Assembly (NCBI GenBank): GCA_009667805.1
Contig: CM019071.1
Location: forward strand, 51,600,514-51,664,513
DNA from: Leptobrachium leishanense
Lineage: Eukaryota > Chordata > Amphibia > Anura > Megophryidae
Direction of reading: 5' to 3'
DNA: 64,000 nucleotides
Position numbers and translations under genes: made by a program. Positions 48,791 to 60,096 of this stretch are shown here, piece after piece; position 1 is the first letter of the stretch, and each line of letters starts with the position of its first letter. A model generated the notes under the pieces. It was not told where the DNA came from. It ran no database searches and saw nothing but the letters and a program-made list of their open reading frames with translations.

Positions 48791-49120
48791 TAGAGGTGTG
48801 CATTAATTTCGTAACGAATCTCATTTCATTAGCAAATTTGTTAATTTGTATTTCGAAAGTTCTTGCGAAATAACTAATTAATTTCATCCGAATTAAAATG
48901 AAAATGAAACAGTATATAATGAAATTGACTTGTTATAGTGTTTCACAAGAGAACCATTGATTTATTGTTTTTTCTTTTAGTGATTTGAAATTTGAATCAA
49001 ATCAAAACGAATCAAACCGAAATAATGAAACTGAACAAAGTTACGAAATAAAATTACAAAAACAAAATTATTTTCAAATGAAACAAAACAAAACAAAATT
49101 TTCAGCCGTGCACACCTCTA
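48791..49120. mobile_element. hAT-type MITE, family T1 copy 2
   Basis: TIRs TAGAGGTGTGCA and TGCACACCTCTA with an exact 8-bp duplication GTGTGATC (48783-48790 and 49121-49128). 330 bp, AT-rich interior, intronic. Confidence 0.92.
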
Positions 49121-49309
49121 GTGTGATCTGAAGGCTCATTTTAATGTTGTATGGCTTTGTTGGTATGTGTGATGATAAGACCAGCACTGCTTCGAGTCAT
49201 GTATGGTGTGCAAGGAGAAGGCTGCCATTATTTGAAATATGTGTATTGTGCAAGGTAGAGTTTGGTGGCCGCTGTGCGTGATTAGCTTGAATGGTTTTAG
49301 AACATAAAG

Positions 49310-50275
49310 GTCTTTCCACTACAGAATTCAAACCAAATCAAATCAAGCTTTATTGGCAGGTCCAAATACATTTTAGCATTGCCAAAGCACATGGGGAGGT
49401 TATATGGGGTGGAGGGGGGTAGTGGGACATATAGGGGGGAATGGGCAAGTCCATGGACATTATCAGGGGTAAGGGATAATGGGAAGGGGGATGGGGCAAG
49501 TTCGTGTTGGGGATTTATAAGTCCAGGATCTCTCATGTTCCTCTCAGTCTGTGACATTCTGTGACGTATTGGGCAGATATTTTCACCGCCGGCTCCTCTT
49601 CTCCCAGTATAATGTGGAGTTTCCTCGTCTCTCCTATAGAGGTGAAGTCCGGGATGAGAGCGGAGAGCGGAGAGTCTCTGGAAGTGAGTGTCCCTCAGTG
49701 CTGAGTACTTGGGGCACTGTAGGAGGAAGTGGAACTCATCTTCCAGGGCCCCCTGGTCACAATGCTGGCACAGTCTATTCTCCCTGGGCTTGTAGGTCTG
49801 TCTATGCCGCCCTGATTCGATTTCCAGGCTGTGGGCGCTCAGTCTGTAGCGGCTCAGGATCTATCTGTCCTTGGGGGTCTTGTAGTACTTCTAGGTATGG
49901 GGTCAGTTTGTATTCCCTCTGTAAGGATTGGTAAATGGTGAGTTTCTGAGAGTTTGCTATATCATGTCTCCATTCTCTGATATAGTTTTCCCTGGAATCA
50001 TTAATTAGGACCTTTATTTGATATTTTGTCATGTTGCATTCATGGGGGCTTTGGATGATCAGGGTGAATTCTAAAAGTGTCATGCACTCCATGGTTGGAG
50101 ACCAGTATGTGTTCTATGGCTTGAAATGAAAAGGGAGTCTCGATAGTCCAGAGGGCGTTATTCAGGGGGCAATCTGTAACTCGTTTTGTGGGAGGCTAAA
50201 GGTAGGGCAGGCGGCAAACAAGAGTTTTCAAGGAAAGGAAAGTCAATGGGTCTGGTACACAATTCGCTGAAGAGG
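49310..50275 (-). mobile_element. LINE C-terminal fragment, minus strand
   Basis: The minus strand reads a C-terminal ORF2-like segment, with YKLTPYLEVLQDPQ (about 49900) and then, in another frame, EDEFHFLLQCPKYSALR (about 49710). This Cys-containing tail is known from vertebrate LINEs. Frameshifts and stops separate the pieces. The 3' UTR end, AATCAAGCTTTATTGGCAGG on the plus strand at about 49338, is the expected low-coordinate terminus. Clade uncertain; inactive. Confidence 0.7.
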
Positions 50276-50760
50276 GGAAACACTCAGGAAGATCACTTGG
50301 AGACAACTAAGCACCGTCCCACTAGAGAAAATAGTTTAAATAGAGGGCCAGCAAGGTGTACGTAGGGGTTCGAGCATCCAGATATGCATCCATAGACTAG
50401 AAGGGTGCCTGGTTGCTACCCCTCTCTGGCAAACCCAAACATGAGGCAGGCTCCCCAGGGGGGAAAGGATGCTTCCCCTGGCCCAACGCTGGGTCCAAGT
50501 GGTGGCTGCCATGTTTGGCATTCTAGCCAGGTGCCATGAGTGCCCACCAGGCTGGACTAGGAGAGGCACCCTGGGAAGGGGTCTGACTAGTCCCTGAGTG
50601 CCGAGAGAGTTGCTCTGCCGGTGCCCTGGAACTAAAGGCACAGGCTGTTGGATGCCCGGCGTGCCAGGACCCCCTCCCGATGGACAAATGAGTCCCTATG
50701 AAAAGAACATGGGAAGAGACTATTCATAGGGTGACAAAATGAATGATAACCATGTCTCTT
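50276..50760. other. GC-rich intron segment, unrecognised
   Basis: GC-richer than its surroundings (50330-50700). It could be the 5' part of a mobile element, but no terminal structure was found. Confidence 0.35.
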
Positions 50761-50771
50761 TCCATTTACAG

Positions 50772-50876
50772 GAGGATCTGACTATGTAAATTACACTACA
50801 TGCCCCTGTGATCAGCCATGTCCTCCTAAATTCCAGAAGATGAACCTCTGCACTGCTGAAGCCTGCAACTGTCCAA
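50772..50876 (+). CDS. exon of cysteine-module/mucin-like gene, module C
   Basis: 105 nt, 35 codons, phase 1-1. Acceptor CTCTTTCCATTTACAG and donor GTAAAA. It encodes an N-terminal stretch with an NYT sequon, then a CPC pair, then CPPKFQKMNLCTAEACNC. Spacing C-x(9)-C-x(4)-C-x(1)-C is a looser variant of the module; the upstream C-x-C is shared with modules E and F. The intron to the next exon is only about 0.9 kb. It could have diverged in function from the other modules. Same strand and phase as its neighbours. Confidence 0.72.
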
Positions 50877-50879
50877 GTA

Positions 50880-51780
50880 AAAATATTCAACACATCAATG
50901 TAGAAAATGTGTTTGTTTTTTTATTGTTATGTTTTATACATGAACTGCGCTGATTACTTCCGGTTGTTGCGGCCGCCCTGGTGGGACACTGGTTTTTCTT
51001 TAAGAAAACGTGTTTTACTCTGTTTTTGTCTTTACCATCAATTTTTTTAGGGGGGCTTACCTTTTTTCTTAGACCTTCTTTTTCTGAATTTCTTGTGAGA
51101 TGGGAGTGAAATTACTTTTTACTCACTCAGTGTATCTTTATCTTAATGGAAACGCTTTGAACTTTTTTTGGCCATTTTAATCAACATTCAGGTATCAAGA
51201 TGCAAATTGCAGGTTTTGGTTGACTCAAGATCATTCGATGCTTAGACTCTTTAGACATGTTTTTCTCCCTACAAACTTTAACTTATTTATTATAAAAAGT
51301 CAGTTTAAACAGGTTTTTAATATTTATCTGTCATTCCAGGTCATAGAATTTACGACTCAAACATTAAATTTTTTTCCAAAATTCCATTGATCAGTTTTTT
51401 TCCCACATTATTATAAATCATCCACCACAAAAAAATCATTTTATACAACACAAAAATCCTATAAGATAACGCCAAATTACTAACACTTTGCAAATGATTT
51501 GTGTTTCTGTCCTTTGTGTTGACAGAATGAGTTAGCTTTATTAAACTGTCCAAAGTCTTCACTCAGAAGGAGCATGAAAGTATGGCAGGACCACAAACTG
51601 TATCACACGGACAGACGTCTGTGGAATAAAACAATGAGAAAACAATAATTTTATAACTGTTTTGCAGTTGCTGCAGCTTTGAAGTGTTCTACGATAAAAT
51701 CCCTGCCCAAAACGATGCATAAAATCAATTATAAAATGAGTTCTTCTGATTTAACTGACCAATGCGACTTTCTCCATCTA
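50880..51780. other. intron between modules C and D
   Basis: Unique-looking AT-rich sequence. Its last part (51668-51781) is open in the correct phase and could be exonic if the upstream acceptor TTTTGCAG at 51667 is used. Confidence 0.45.
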
Positions 51781-51781
51781 G

Positions 51782-51862
51782 CGTTGAACACCCCGTCAAC
51801 AACCAACTGCAATCTGGAGGTTTATGGCAAATGTGTTATACATGACTGTAACAGCTGTCAAA
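51782..51862 (+). CDS. exon of cysteine-module/mucin-like gene, module D
   Basis: 81 nt, phase 1-1, donor GTGAGT. It encodes LNTPSTTN followed by CNLEVYGKCVIHDCNSC, spacing C-x(7)-C-x(4)-C-x(2)-C. The start was chosen at the acceptor CTTTCTCCATCTAG because LNTPSTTN aligns with the LTPSTV start of module E. An alternative acceptor at 51667 (TTTTGCAG; exon from 51668, 195 nt) is also in phase 1 and would add 38 residues including two cysteines; both could be used. The next exon is the first Thr-rich one, 956 bp downstream. Confidence 0.7.
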
Positions 51863-51897
51863 GTGAGTCAGTTCTTCTCTTTTTCTATTTGGAGTAT

Positions 51898-52160
51898 TTA
51901 AGGGTCACGGTATTGAAAAATAGAAGTCCCTTTTCTTGCCTTTAAATAATTGGGCAGATCCTGCTGACACCCTCTGCCCATTTATTTTAGGTGATTTCAC
52001 ACCATTTTCCCCCTCGCGACACTCTGCTCCTCCTCTTCTTCGCCTCAGGGACTCTTAAACCTGGAGGTTTCTGTTACGGTAAACCTTCTGGTTTGGAGCT
52101 CAGTATGCAGAGCCCGGGTCGGCTGGGAGCTGAGTCCAAAGTGGGTATTCAGAATTACAA
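51898..52160. repeat. dispersed repeat, family R1 copy 2
   Basis: ATTGAAAAATAGAAGTCCC and TAATTGGGCAGATCCTGCTG match 1508-1600 and 63215-63270. It begins only 36 bp after the module D donor. Confidence 0.6.
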
Positions 52161-52164
52161 GGCT

Positions 52165-52627
52165 TTCAGAGCTTTCATCAGACGATTTTACAGTTTTAGC
52201 TCTTTGGGCATTATGCCCACATGGCTAAAACTTTTGGGGCACCTTATGCAGCCCAAACGCAAGCGAAATTCATTTGTAGCACACAAATTCCATTTGCTTT
52301 TGGACTGCAGATCAGCAGATCGAGATGTCTTGATATTGATTTGGTGCATTGGGTGGTGCCTTTGAAGCCCAAGATATCTTGATCTCGGAAGTGAAGAGAT
52401 TAATTGATATCTCCTCGGCTGATCCTGCATGGAGACCAAAACTCCAGTAACTGTTTTTGGCCAGCAGATAGAGACATCCACCTGCTAAATAGGTTATTAC
52501 AGTAAGGAATACACTTGGAATATTTCCAAATATTTCTAACTGCATAATTAATTAAAAATGATTTTCCAAAACAAACGCTGGTTCCTGACAATGGATTTTT
52601 GGGAAATCGCTCTGTAGTTAAGGGGTT
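52165..52627. mobile_element. P2-family TTAA-type element, rearranged
   Basis: Holds CGATTTTACAGTTTTAGCTC, GGGGCACC..GCAGCCCAAA, GATATCTTGATCTCGGAAGT and TGACAATGGATTTTTGGGAA landmarks. The GATATC end lies in the middle (about 52393) rather than at a border, so two copies are joined or one is inverted internally. Confidence 0.6.
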
Positions 52628-52818
52628 ACAAACTGTGATTTAGCAATATAATCTGTAATTGCAGTTAAATTTGAACGCATGGTTTGAGCTTGATAGCTTT
52701 TAGTTTTATGGATTAAAAAAATTTGAGAAACAAGGCCACAGAATTTTCACAAAATTATATTACAATTACAGAAGCTATGATATCAACTCAGGTGATAAAA
52801 TTTTTACCCCTGTCACAG

Positions 52819-54380
52819 CTACAACCACTACACGTAAACCCACCACCACTCCAACAACAACTCCAACTACAACAACAACAACAACTCCAACTCCAACAAC
52901 AACGCCAACTACAACTCCAACAACAGCTCCAACAACAACTACAACTCCAACTACAACTCCAACACCAACAACAACTCCAACTCCAACAACAAATCCAACT
53001 ACAACTCCAACAACAACGCCAACTACAACTCCAACAACAGCTCCAACAACAACTCCAACTCCAATTACAACTCCAACACCACCTTCAACTCCAACAACAA
53101 CTCCAACAACAAGTCCAACTACAACACCAACAACAACTCCAACTACAACTCCAACAACTACAACAACTCCAATTACAAAACCAAATACAACACCAACAAC
53201 AACTCCAACTACAAATCCAAAACCAACAACAACTCCAACAACAACTCCAACTACAACACCAACAACAACTCCAACTCCAACACCAACAAGATGTCCAACT
53301 ACAACAACAACTCCAACTACAACTCCAACTACAGCTCCAACAACAACTCTAACTACAACTACAACTCCAACAACAATGCCAACTACAACTCCAACAACAG
53401 CTCCAACAACAACTACAACTCCAGTTACAACTCCAAAACCAACTACAACTCCAACAACAACTCCAACAACAATTCCAACTACAACACCAACAACAACTCC
53501 AACTCCAACAACTACTCCAACTACAACTCCAACAACAACTCCAACAACAACACCAACTACAACACCAACAACATCTCCAACTACAACTCCAACAACAGCT
53601 TCAACAACAACAACTCCAACAATTCCAACTACAACAACTCCAACTACAACACCAAATACAACACCAACAACAACTCCAACTACAACTCCAACAACAACTA
53701 TAACTCCAACAACAGCTTCAACCACAACTACAACTACAACACCAACACAACTACAACTCCAACAGCAAGTCCAACTACAACACCAACAACAACTCCAACT
53801 ACAACTCCAACAACAGCTCCAACAACAACTCCAACTCCAACAACAATGCCAACAACAACAACTACTCCAACTACAACTCCAACAACAACTTCAACAACAA
53901 CGCCAACTACAACACCAACAACAACTCCAACTACAACTCCAACAACAACTATAACTCAAACAACAGCTTCAACAACAACTACAACTACAACTCCAACACC
54001 AACACCAACTCCAACAACAACTCCAACTACAGCACCAACATCAACTTCAACAACAACTCCAACAACAAGTCCAACTACAACACCAACAACAACTCCAACT
54101 ACAACTACAGCTCCAACAACAACTCCAACAACAACTCCAACAACAACTACAACTCCAACTACAACTTCAGCAACAACTCCAACTCCAACAACAACAACTA
54201 CAACACCAACAACTTCAACAACAACTCCAACAACAACTCCAACAACAACTCCAACAACAACTGCAACAACAACTCCAACTACAACTCCAACAACAACTCC
54301 AACAACAACTACAACTCCAACAACAACTTCAGCAACTACTGCAACTACAACTACAACTCCAACAACAACCCCAACTACAA
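52819..54380 (+). CDS. Thr/Pro-rich mucin-type exon 1 (frame slip near 53748)
   Basis: Acceptor TACCCCTGTCACAG and donor GTAAGT. Phase-1 reading begins TTTTRKPTTTPTTTP and continues as TPTT-type repeats of about 12 nt for roughly 520 codons: a dense O-glycosylation (PTS) domain as in gel-forming or membrane mucins. The frame is codon-consistent from 52821 to about 53747, where one base is missing; the Thr frame then continues in the next register to ACTACAA at 54380. Total length 1562 nt is 2 mod 3, one short of a phase 1-1 exon, which supports a single 1-nt deletion or an assembly error in the array. In the unshifted frame a stop follows at about 53952. Gln-rich and Val/Gly-rich readings of other frames are artefacts. 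Flanked by module D (upstream) and module E. Confidence 0.75.
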
Positions 54381-54424
54381 GTAAGTGTTTTACATTAAGT
54401 CACAGAAGTACATTCAGAGACTAC

Positions 54425-54860
54425 TGAATTGGCCACTTAATTGCACCGAACAGTGAATTTCCCAGTACGGTGCAATTTCATGGCAATTCGGCTATTCAGA
54501 AAGTCGTAAATTCACTGAATTTTTGGCGAATTGCCAGCGAAATATGGTGCAATTCAGCAGCAGTGAAATTCCCCATAGAGAGGTAATGGTTAATCTATTC
54601 AGAAAATGCAAAACAGCAGGGAAAGTTGGCAAAATGCCTATATTTTCTATGGTCTCATTTGACTGGTGTAAACAGGTGAATCCCATAGGTTTCAATTTAA
54701 AAAATAATTCTGTTTTTATTCATTTTTATTCAACCGTTTATTCTTTTCATTTGCAGCAAAAAGTCTCTTTATGAATTCATTTTTTACATTTTTTAAGGCA
54801 TTTCCAATTATTTTCTGTGAAATTTTTGATTTCACATCTTTTAAATGGCTTTTTTTTTAA
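54425..54860. repeat. M1/M2-like MITE fragment
   Basis: TTGCACCGAACAGTGAATTT, CTATTCAGAAA, GAGAGGTAATGGTTAATCTA and GCAGCAAAAAGTCTCTTTAT are M1/M2 internal phrases in inverted order relative to 32529-33393. Ends not clear. Confidence 0.55.
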
Positions 54861-55124
54861 TCCCGGTTTGGCGGCTGGTCAGTCTTTTTCGGCGGCATTC
54901 GTTGGCCTGCGTGTGCGTTTGACGACCTGTACAGCGGCATTCGTTCGAACATCGGGTGCGTTCATTGGTTTGTCTATAGTGTTTGCGGTTTGGGCCCTGG
55001 AAAAAAACCTTTGTGTATATATTTACTGTATAGTTTGTGTTATTTATACCATGTGTACCATTGGCCATAAATCCCATGTTAAGTGATAAATCTGTTGTTC
55101 TCTTTCCACATTTGTTTTTTTTAC

Positions 55125-55190
55125 ACAAAGATATTTTATCAGGAAGGATACATTGAGAATTCTCTAATTTTCAAGTATGTCCTGGGTAGG
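55125..55190 (-). mobile_element. SINE 3' end fragment
   Basis: CAAAGATATTTTATCAGGAA ... CAAGTATGTCCTGGGTAG matches the 3' part of the SINE at 33985-34065. Confidence 0.65.
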
Positions 55191-55442
55191 CAAGGCCTAG
55201 GCTGGCACTTTCCAGAGGGTGGCAAAAAAAACCACCACAAAGAAGATATTCACAAAGCACCGAAATAACGCAGACATTTCAGTGTTCTGTTGTTCACCGC
55301 ACTTTGGGAAATTAAACTTCCTCTGTGAATTCACTGCAGGGTCCCTGAAGTGCAGGGAATAAGCCACCAAATGCTGCCGCAAACCCGTCGCCTGCTGTTT
55401 TAAAAAGAACTACTGAACGAAAATATCTGGAATTAACATATA

Positions 55443-56980
55443 CAGGTGAAACTCTAAAAATTAGAATATCGTGCAAAAGTTAATTTATTTCAGTAATGCA
55501 ACTTAAAAGGTGAAACTAATATATGAGATAGTTCAAGCCGTGATTTGTCATAATTATGGTGATTATGGTTACAGCTCATGAAGACCCCAAATCCACAATC
55601 TCAGAAAATTTGAATATTGTGAAAAGGTGCAATATTCTAGCTCAAAGTGTCCCACTCTAATAAGATAATTAAGCCACAACCTTTAAATGGTCTCTCAGTC
55701 TGGTTCAGTAGGAATCACAATCATGGGAAAGACTGCTGACCTGACTGTTGTGCAGAAAACCATCATTGACACCCTCCATAAGGAGAGAAAGCCTCAAAAG
55801 GTAATTGCAAAAGAAGTTGGATGTTCCCAAAGTGCTCTATCAAAGCACATTAATAGAAAATTATGTGGAAGGGAAAAGTGTGGAAGAAAAAGGTGCACAA
55901 GCAGCAGGGAGGACCGCGGCCTGGAGAGGATTGTCAGAAAAAGGCCATTCAAAAGTGTTGGGGACTTTCACAAGGAGTGGACTGAGGCTGGAGTCAGTGC
56001 ATCAAGAGCCACCACACACAGACGGATCCTGGACATGGGCTTCAAATGTCGTATTCCTCTTGTCAAGCCATTCCTGAACAACAAACAACGTCAGAAGCGT
56101 CTTACCTGGGCTAAATAAAAACAGACCTGGTCTGTTGCTCAGTGGTCCAAAGTCCTCTTTTCTGATGAGAGAAACTTTTGCATCTCATTTGGAAACCAAG
56201 AACCCAGAGTATGGAGGAAGAATGGAGAGGCACACACTGCAAGATGCTTGAAGTCCAGTGGGAAGTTTCCACAGTCTGTGTTGATTTGGGGAGCCATGTC
56301 ATCTGCTGGTGTTGGTCCACTGTGCTTCATTAAGTCCAGGGTCAACGCAGCTGTCTACCAGGAGATTTTGGAGCACTTCATGCTTCCTTCCGCAGACAAG
56401 CTTTATGGGGATGCTGATTTAATTTACCAGCAGGACTTGGCACCTGCAAAAAACTGCCAAAAGCACCAAGCTTTGTTCAATGACCGTGGGATTACTGTGC
56501 TTGATTGGCCAGCAAACTCGCCTGACCTTGGCATTGCCAAGAGAAAGATGAGAGACAAGAGACCGAACAATGCAGAAGAGCTGAAGGCCGCTATTGAAGC
56601 ATCCTGGTCTTCCATAACACCTCAGCAGTGCCACAGACTGATAGCTTCCATGCCACATTGCCGCATTGAGGCAGGAATTGGTGCAAAAGGGGCCCAAACC
56701 AAGTACTGAGTACATATGCAGCTTATACTTTTCAGAGGTCCCATATTGTTCTATGTACAATCCTTGTTTTATTGATTGCATGGAATATTCAAATTTTCTG
56801 AGATTGTGGATTTGGGGTTTTCATGAGCTGTAACCAGAATCATCACAATTATGACAAATCACGGCTTGAACTATCTCGCTTTGCATCTAATGAGTCTCAT
56901 ATATTACTTTCACCTTTTAAGTTGCATTACTGAAATAAATGAACTTTTGCACCATATTCAAATTTTTCGCGTTTCACCCG
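55443..56980 (+). mobile_element. Tc1-like DNA transposon, defective
   Basis: Ends CAGGTGAAACTCTAAAAATT and an inverted, diverged AATTTTTCGCGTTTCACCCG, flanked by TA at 55441-55442 and 56981-56982. Sub-terminal inverted sequence (ATATTCTAATTTT-type, AGTTGCATTACTGAAATAAA) is long, as in Tc1-like elements. The empty site ACATATAAGATCC in sister M1 copies (32902, 59161) shows that the insertion duplicated TA. It encodes a broken transposase. Confidence 0.92.
55687..56709 (+). pseudogene. Tc1-like transposase pseudogene
   Basis: DDE-type transposase that in working form binds the TIRs and cuts and pastes at TA. The likely start is the ATG at 55723 (MGKTADLT). An N-terminal helix-turn-helix is visible (VIAKEVGCSQSALSKHI). 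The first frame ends at TAA 56116-56118, and the same frame then stays open to 56709. Catalytic Asp candidates are in VLFSDERNF (just after the stop) and YQQDLAPA (about 56430). The third acidic residue normally follows SPDL, but here about ten residues are missing after SPDLG (about 56533), so the catalytic Glu is lost. Therefore it is doubly inactive. It is nested in an intron of the mucin-like gene on the same strand. Confidence 0.9.
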
Positions 56981-57539
56981 TAAGTTCCTATGAATGATAA
57001 TAAAAAGGTCTGTTACAGAAAAAAAAGAAAAATTGCTATTAGAAAAAAAAATATATATTTTTTAAAAAATATGCATAAAACATACTAAAAAAATACAATT
57101 AATAAATAAAGAGATTTTTTACTATGGATTAAAGGAATAAACGGTTTATTACATATTGGATAAAAACAGGAATATTTTTAACATTGAAACCTATGGTGTT
57201 CGTTCGTTCCTGAATAAACCTGCCAAATGAAAACACCGGACATCAGGACATTTCTTTGCTGTTCGGTGTCGCTGAACAGATTAACCAATACTTCTCTATC
57301 GGGACATTCACTGCCTTCGAACAGGCACCGTACTTGCTGTCAGTTTGCCAAAATTTGTGTGTGAGCATAACACAGAGCTCCACAGCAATAAACCTCACAG
57401 TAATGTGCACCGTTGATTATGAGCATTCAGTGTTATATGGGAGTACTGATTTATGAGTAAAAGTAGTTAAAAAAAACCCCTAAAACTCGGGGGTGGGGTG
57501 ACACCATAAGTTACCGCACCGGGTGACACCATCCCTAGT

Positions 57540-57625
57540 GGCGCCACTGCATGTGTGGTATTCTAATGTATCAACCCCTTATACACTGATCTTGTAAAGC
57601 GCTGTATAAATAAAGGAGAATAATA
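57540..57625 (+). mobile_element. L2-type LINE/SINE 3' end
   Basis: GTATTCTAATGTATCAACCC, CACTGATCTTGTAAAGCGCT and ATAAATAAAGGAGAATAATA match 38855-38940. Confidence 0.75.
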
Positions 57626-57739
57626 ACAAACCCAACAAAAACAACCATGACACCTCTCTCTACAACTAAGCAGCTTTGACAGCTAGACCCAGTTGTGTGG
57701 AAGATAAATTATTAAGGAGGATACAGCGGCCATGTTTAA

Positions 57740-58356
57740 CCTCCCTGGCGGTCTAATTTTTTCAAAAAGTTGTGTCTAAAAGCGTCTCAATTTTGTTTTA
57801 AAGGAAACGTGTTTTTGTACATAGTTAGCCTGTAATAATTAGGAATCACACATTGAAATCCATGCAATCAAGAGTCCTTACTGGTAAAATACTTTATAAA
57901 TAAATTTAAAAAAATAGTGAATATACTGAGTCCGATAAAGTTTGAAACACGACATAATAATTTATTATCCCAAAAATAATTATCCAAAATAATGCAAATA
58001 AATGATATTCAATAAAATACAACAAAAACCACTGAAATCTGTCTGAAAACAAGGGTGAGAGGATGTATGGTCTGTTCCTTATCCTGTACTGCCACCTAGT
58101 GGCCGTTCATAAACATTGCACATTGGATTATACAGTGTATTATAATTTTTTTTTAAATTTGCTGCTTGTTACCACCCCCTGCATTGTGTGACTCGCAGGG
58201 AGCCTTACCAGGAAGCAACTCGCCGCGATCACACTGGGGACAGCCAGGGAGCGCAGGAGGAGGTGAGTATGCATCCAGCCCGAGTGTCCCTCGGGGTTAC
58301 CTTTCACGGTAGTGAAATTTAACCCCGAGTCACACTCGGGAATACCACCAGGGAGG
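57740..58356. mobile_element. TTAA-flanked element with CCTCCCTGGCGGT ends, family P3
   Basis: TTAA at 57736-57739 and 58357-58360. Ends CCTCCCTGGCGGT and ACCACCAGGGAGG are inverted. The right part has a palindromic CCGAGTGTCCCTCGGGGTTA ... AACCCCGAGTCACACTCGGG pair. 617 bp with no protein. A piggyBac-like class is inferred from the target site. Confidence 0.8.
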
Positions 58357-58584
58357 TTAAATATTGGTCCTTGGCTTGTACTAAATGATGCCCAATTATT
58401 TAAATGATTTGTAAAGTCTCCACATTTTTAATAGTTTGTAACTCGTTTAATGTAAATGTTTTTGGTCTTTGATCATATAGAAACCATAACTCTGTATAGT
58501 ATGAGAATAACGTTGTTGGTTGTAAATGTGTTCTCCGTCTTCCTGTCATATGTGCTCCACTGAGTTTGATTTTCTTACTTTCAG

Positions 58585-58701
58585 CACTGACTCCTTCAAC
58601 AGTGTCCACCAGCACTCACCCCACCAATGACTGCATGTGTCCCTGCTCTATGATCCTTCTGGATGTGTGTTTCCGAGGCGTCAACTGCAGCCCTTGTGAA
58701 A
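58585..58701 (+). CDS. exon of cysteine-module/mucin-like gene, module E
   Basis: 117 nt, 39 codons, phase 1-1. Acceptor GATTTTCTTACTTTCAG and donor GTGAGT. A Ser/Thr-rich start (LTPSTVSTSTHPTND) leads into CMCP then CSMILLDVCFRGVNCSPC, spacing C-x(7)-C-x(5)-C-x(2)-C. Length and layout are identical to module F (also 117 nt). An NCS sequon lies in the core. It lies between the two Thr-rich exons, so the protein alternates mucin domains and disulfide knots. The M1 MITE begins 41 bp past the donor. Confidence 0.8.
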
Positions 58702-58742
58702 GTGAGTTTGTGCCGTATACATCAACAATGATAAAGACTATA

Positions 58743-59641
58743 GGGGTTATTCAGAGAGCTGACATTTCGGTGCGCTCTTGTTCCCTGCAAGCCGACATTT
58801 TGGTGCTATATCTGGTTCTCTGCACTTCGGGGATTCAAAATTTTCAACCCTGTGGTGAATTCAGCATTCACCGCAGGGTCCTCAGAGTGCAGGGAACGGA
58901 TCCAAAAATCCTCCACAAAACCACCGAAAAGTTACCGAACAAAATCCGAAAATCAGTCAGAAAACCCATCCGATACGTTCCGAAGTATCGGATCACTTGA
59001 ACTGCTGCAAGAAACATGCCGAACACGTCCAGAAAAAGCCAACAATCCGCCACACCAGCCGCCGGAAAAAGCCAACAAGCCGACGAACGGGGTAAAAAAA
59101 TTAATTAATTAAAAGTGTCAAATTTTAAACACAGTTACTGGACAAAAATGTCTGGAATTAACATATAAGATCGTATGAATGATAATAAAAGGGCTGTTAC
59201 AGAAAAAAAAGAAAAACGCTTTTAAAAAAAGGAAAAAAAATAAACGAAAAAATCTCGAAAAATGCGTAACAGATCCTAAAAAATAAATAGATAAAGAGAC
59301 TTTTGCTGCAGATAAAAAGAAATTTTTTTTTATTAGATATTTAATAAAAACGGGAATATTTTTCACATTGAAACCTATAGGATTCGCCTGATTAAACCTG
59401 CCGAATGAAACCACTGAACATAAGGGCATTTCACTGACATTTCTCTGCTGTTCAGTGTCTGTGAATAGATTAACCATTGCTTCTCTTTGGGGGATTTCGC
59501 TGCTATTGAACAGGCGAACAGGCAAAATTTGCCGAACTGCCTGCTTTTTGTATAGCCGAATGGCCATGAAATGCCACCGTATGGAGAAATTCCCTGTTCG
59601 ATACCATTTCTGGGCCAGATCGACTGTCTCTGAATAACCCT
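58743..59641. mobile_element. MITE family M1, near-complete copy 2
   Basis: Ends GGGGTTATTCAGAGAG and GTCTCTGAATAACCCT. About 899 bp, collinear with 32529-33393, including AACATATAAGATCGTATGAA (the uninterrupted site for the Tc1 insertion in the 55.2 kb copy). Intronic. Confidence 0.82.
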
Positions 59642-60096
59642 GTTTATTTTGGGATTTTTGGATGATGCTCAGGTCAGGTTTGATTTTCACGCTCTGTAAT
59701 AATTCTGGAATCCACAATCACTGGATCTTCTAGATTATCAACCATTAAAGGGCAAATCTGAGCATCTCATAGATTGTGGAGCATAGAAGTTTCCCCTAAA
59801 TCCTAACAATAAATAATAATAATAAAAAATATATATATATCACTCTGTTGTTCTGCATTTCTGAACATGGCCTGTAATGTGCAGCTCCCTCCCTAACTAA
59901 AAGATAATAATAATAATAATAATCTAAAAAATATGTATATTTATATAAATATATATATCGTATCAGCAGAAACCACACTCTGGGGCTTATAAAAATAAAA
60001 TAACAAAATTGTATTCCGTCAAATTAAATTCTATGACGACCGATGTTTCGCCTCATTCTGAGCCTTTATCGAGGTACCTATCACATATGTAAACAT
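59642..60096. other. intron sequence with TA and TAA runs
   Basis: Short (TA)n and (TAA)n tracts at 59812-59840 and 59902-59955. The phrase TGTTTCGCCTCATTCTGAGC near 60047 resembles dispersed DNA elements. No exon. Confidence 0.4.

Larger units (their letters stand above)
55243..57360. mobile_element. MITE family M1, split by a Tc1-like element
   Basis: The left part (55243-55442) and right part (56983 to about 57360) match consecutive parts of the M1 copies at 32529 and 58743. The right terminus is lost, as the sequence diverges after GCCAAAATTTGTG. Comparison with the intact copies gives the empty site for the Tc1-like insertion. Confidence 0.75.

Noticed and set aside
49185..49245. Possible extra cysteine-module exon (C-F-E-S-C-M-V-C)
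   Set aside because: No acceptor upstream in the right phase, an in-frame stop close by, and no C-x(7)-C core.
52775..53725. 316-residue minus-strand Val/Gly-rich open frame, plus Gln-rich and Asn-rich frames on the plus strand
   Set aside because: These are other frames of the ACAACTCCA repeat. Only the Thr/Pro frame agrees with the flanking splice sites and phase of neighbouring exons.
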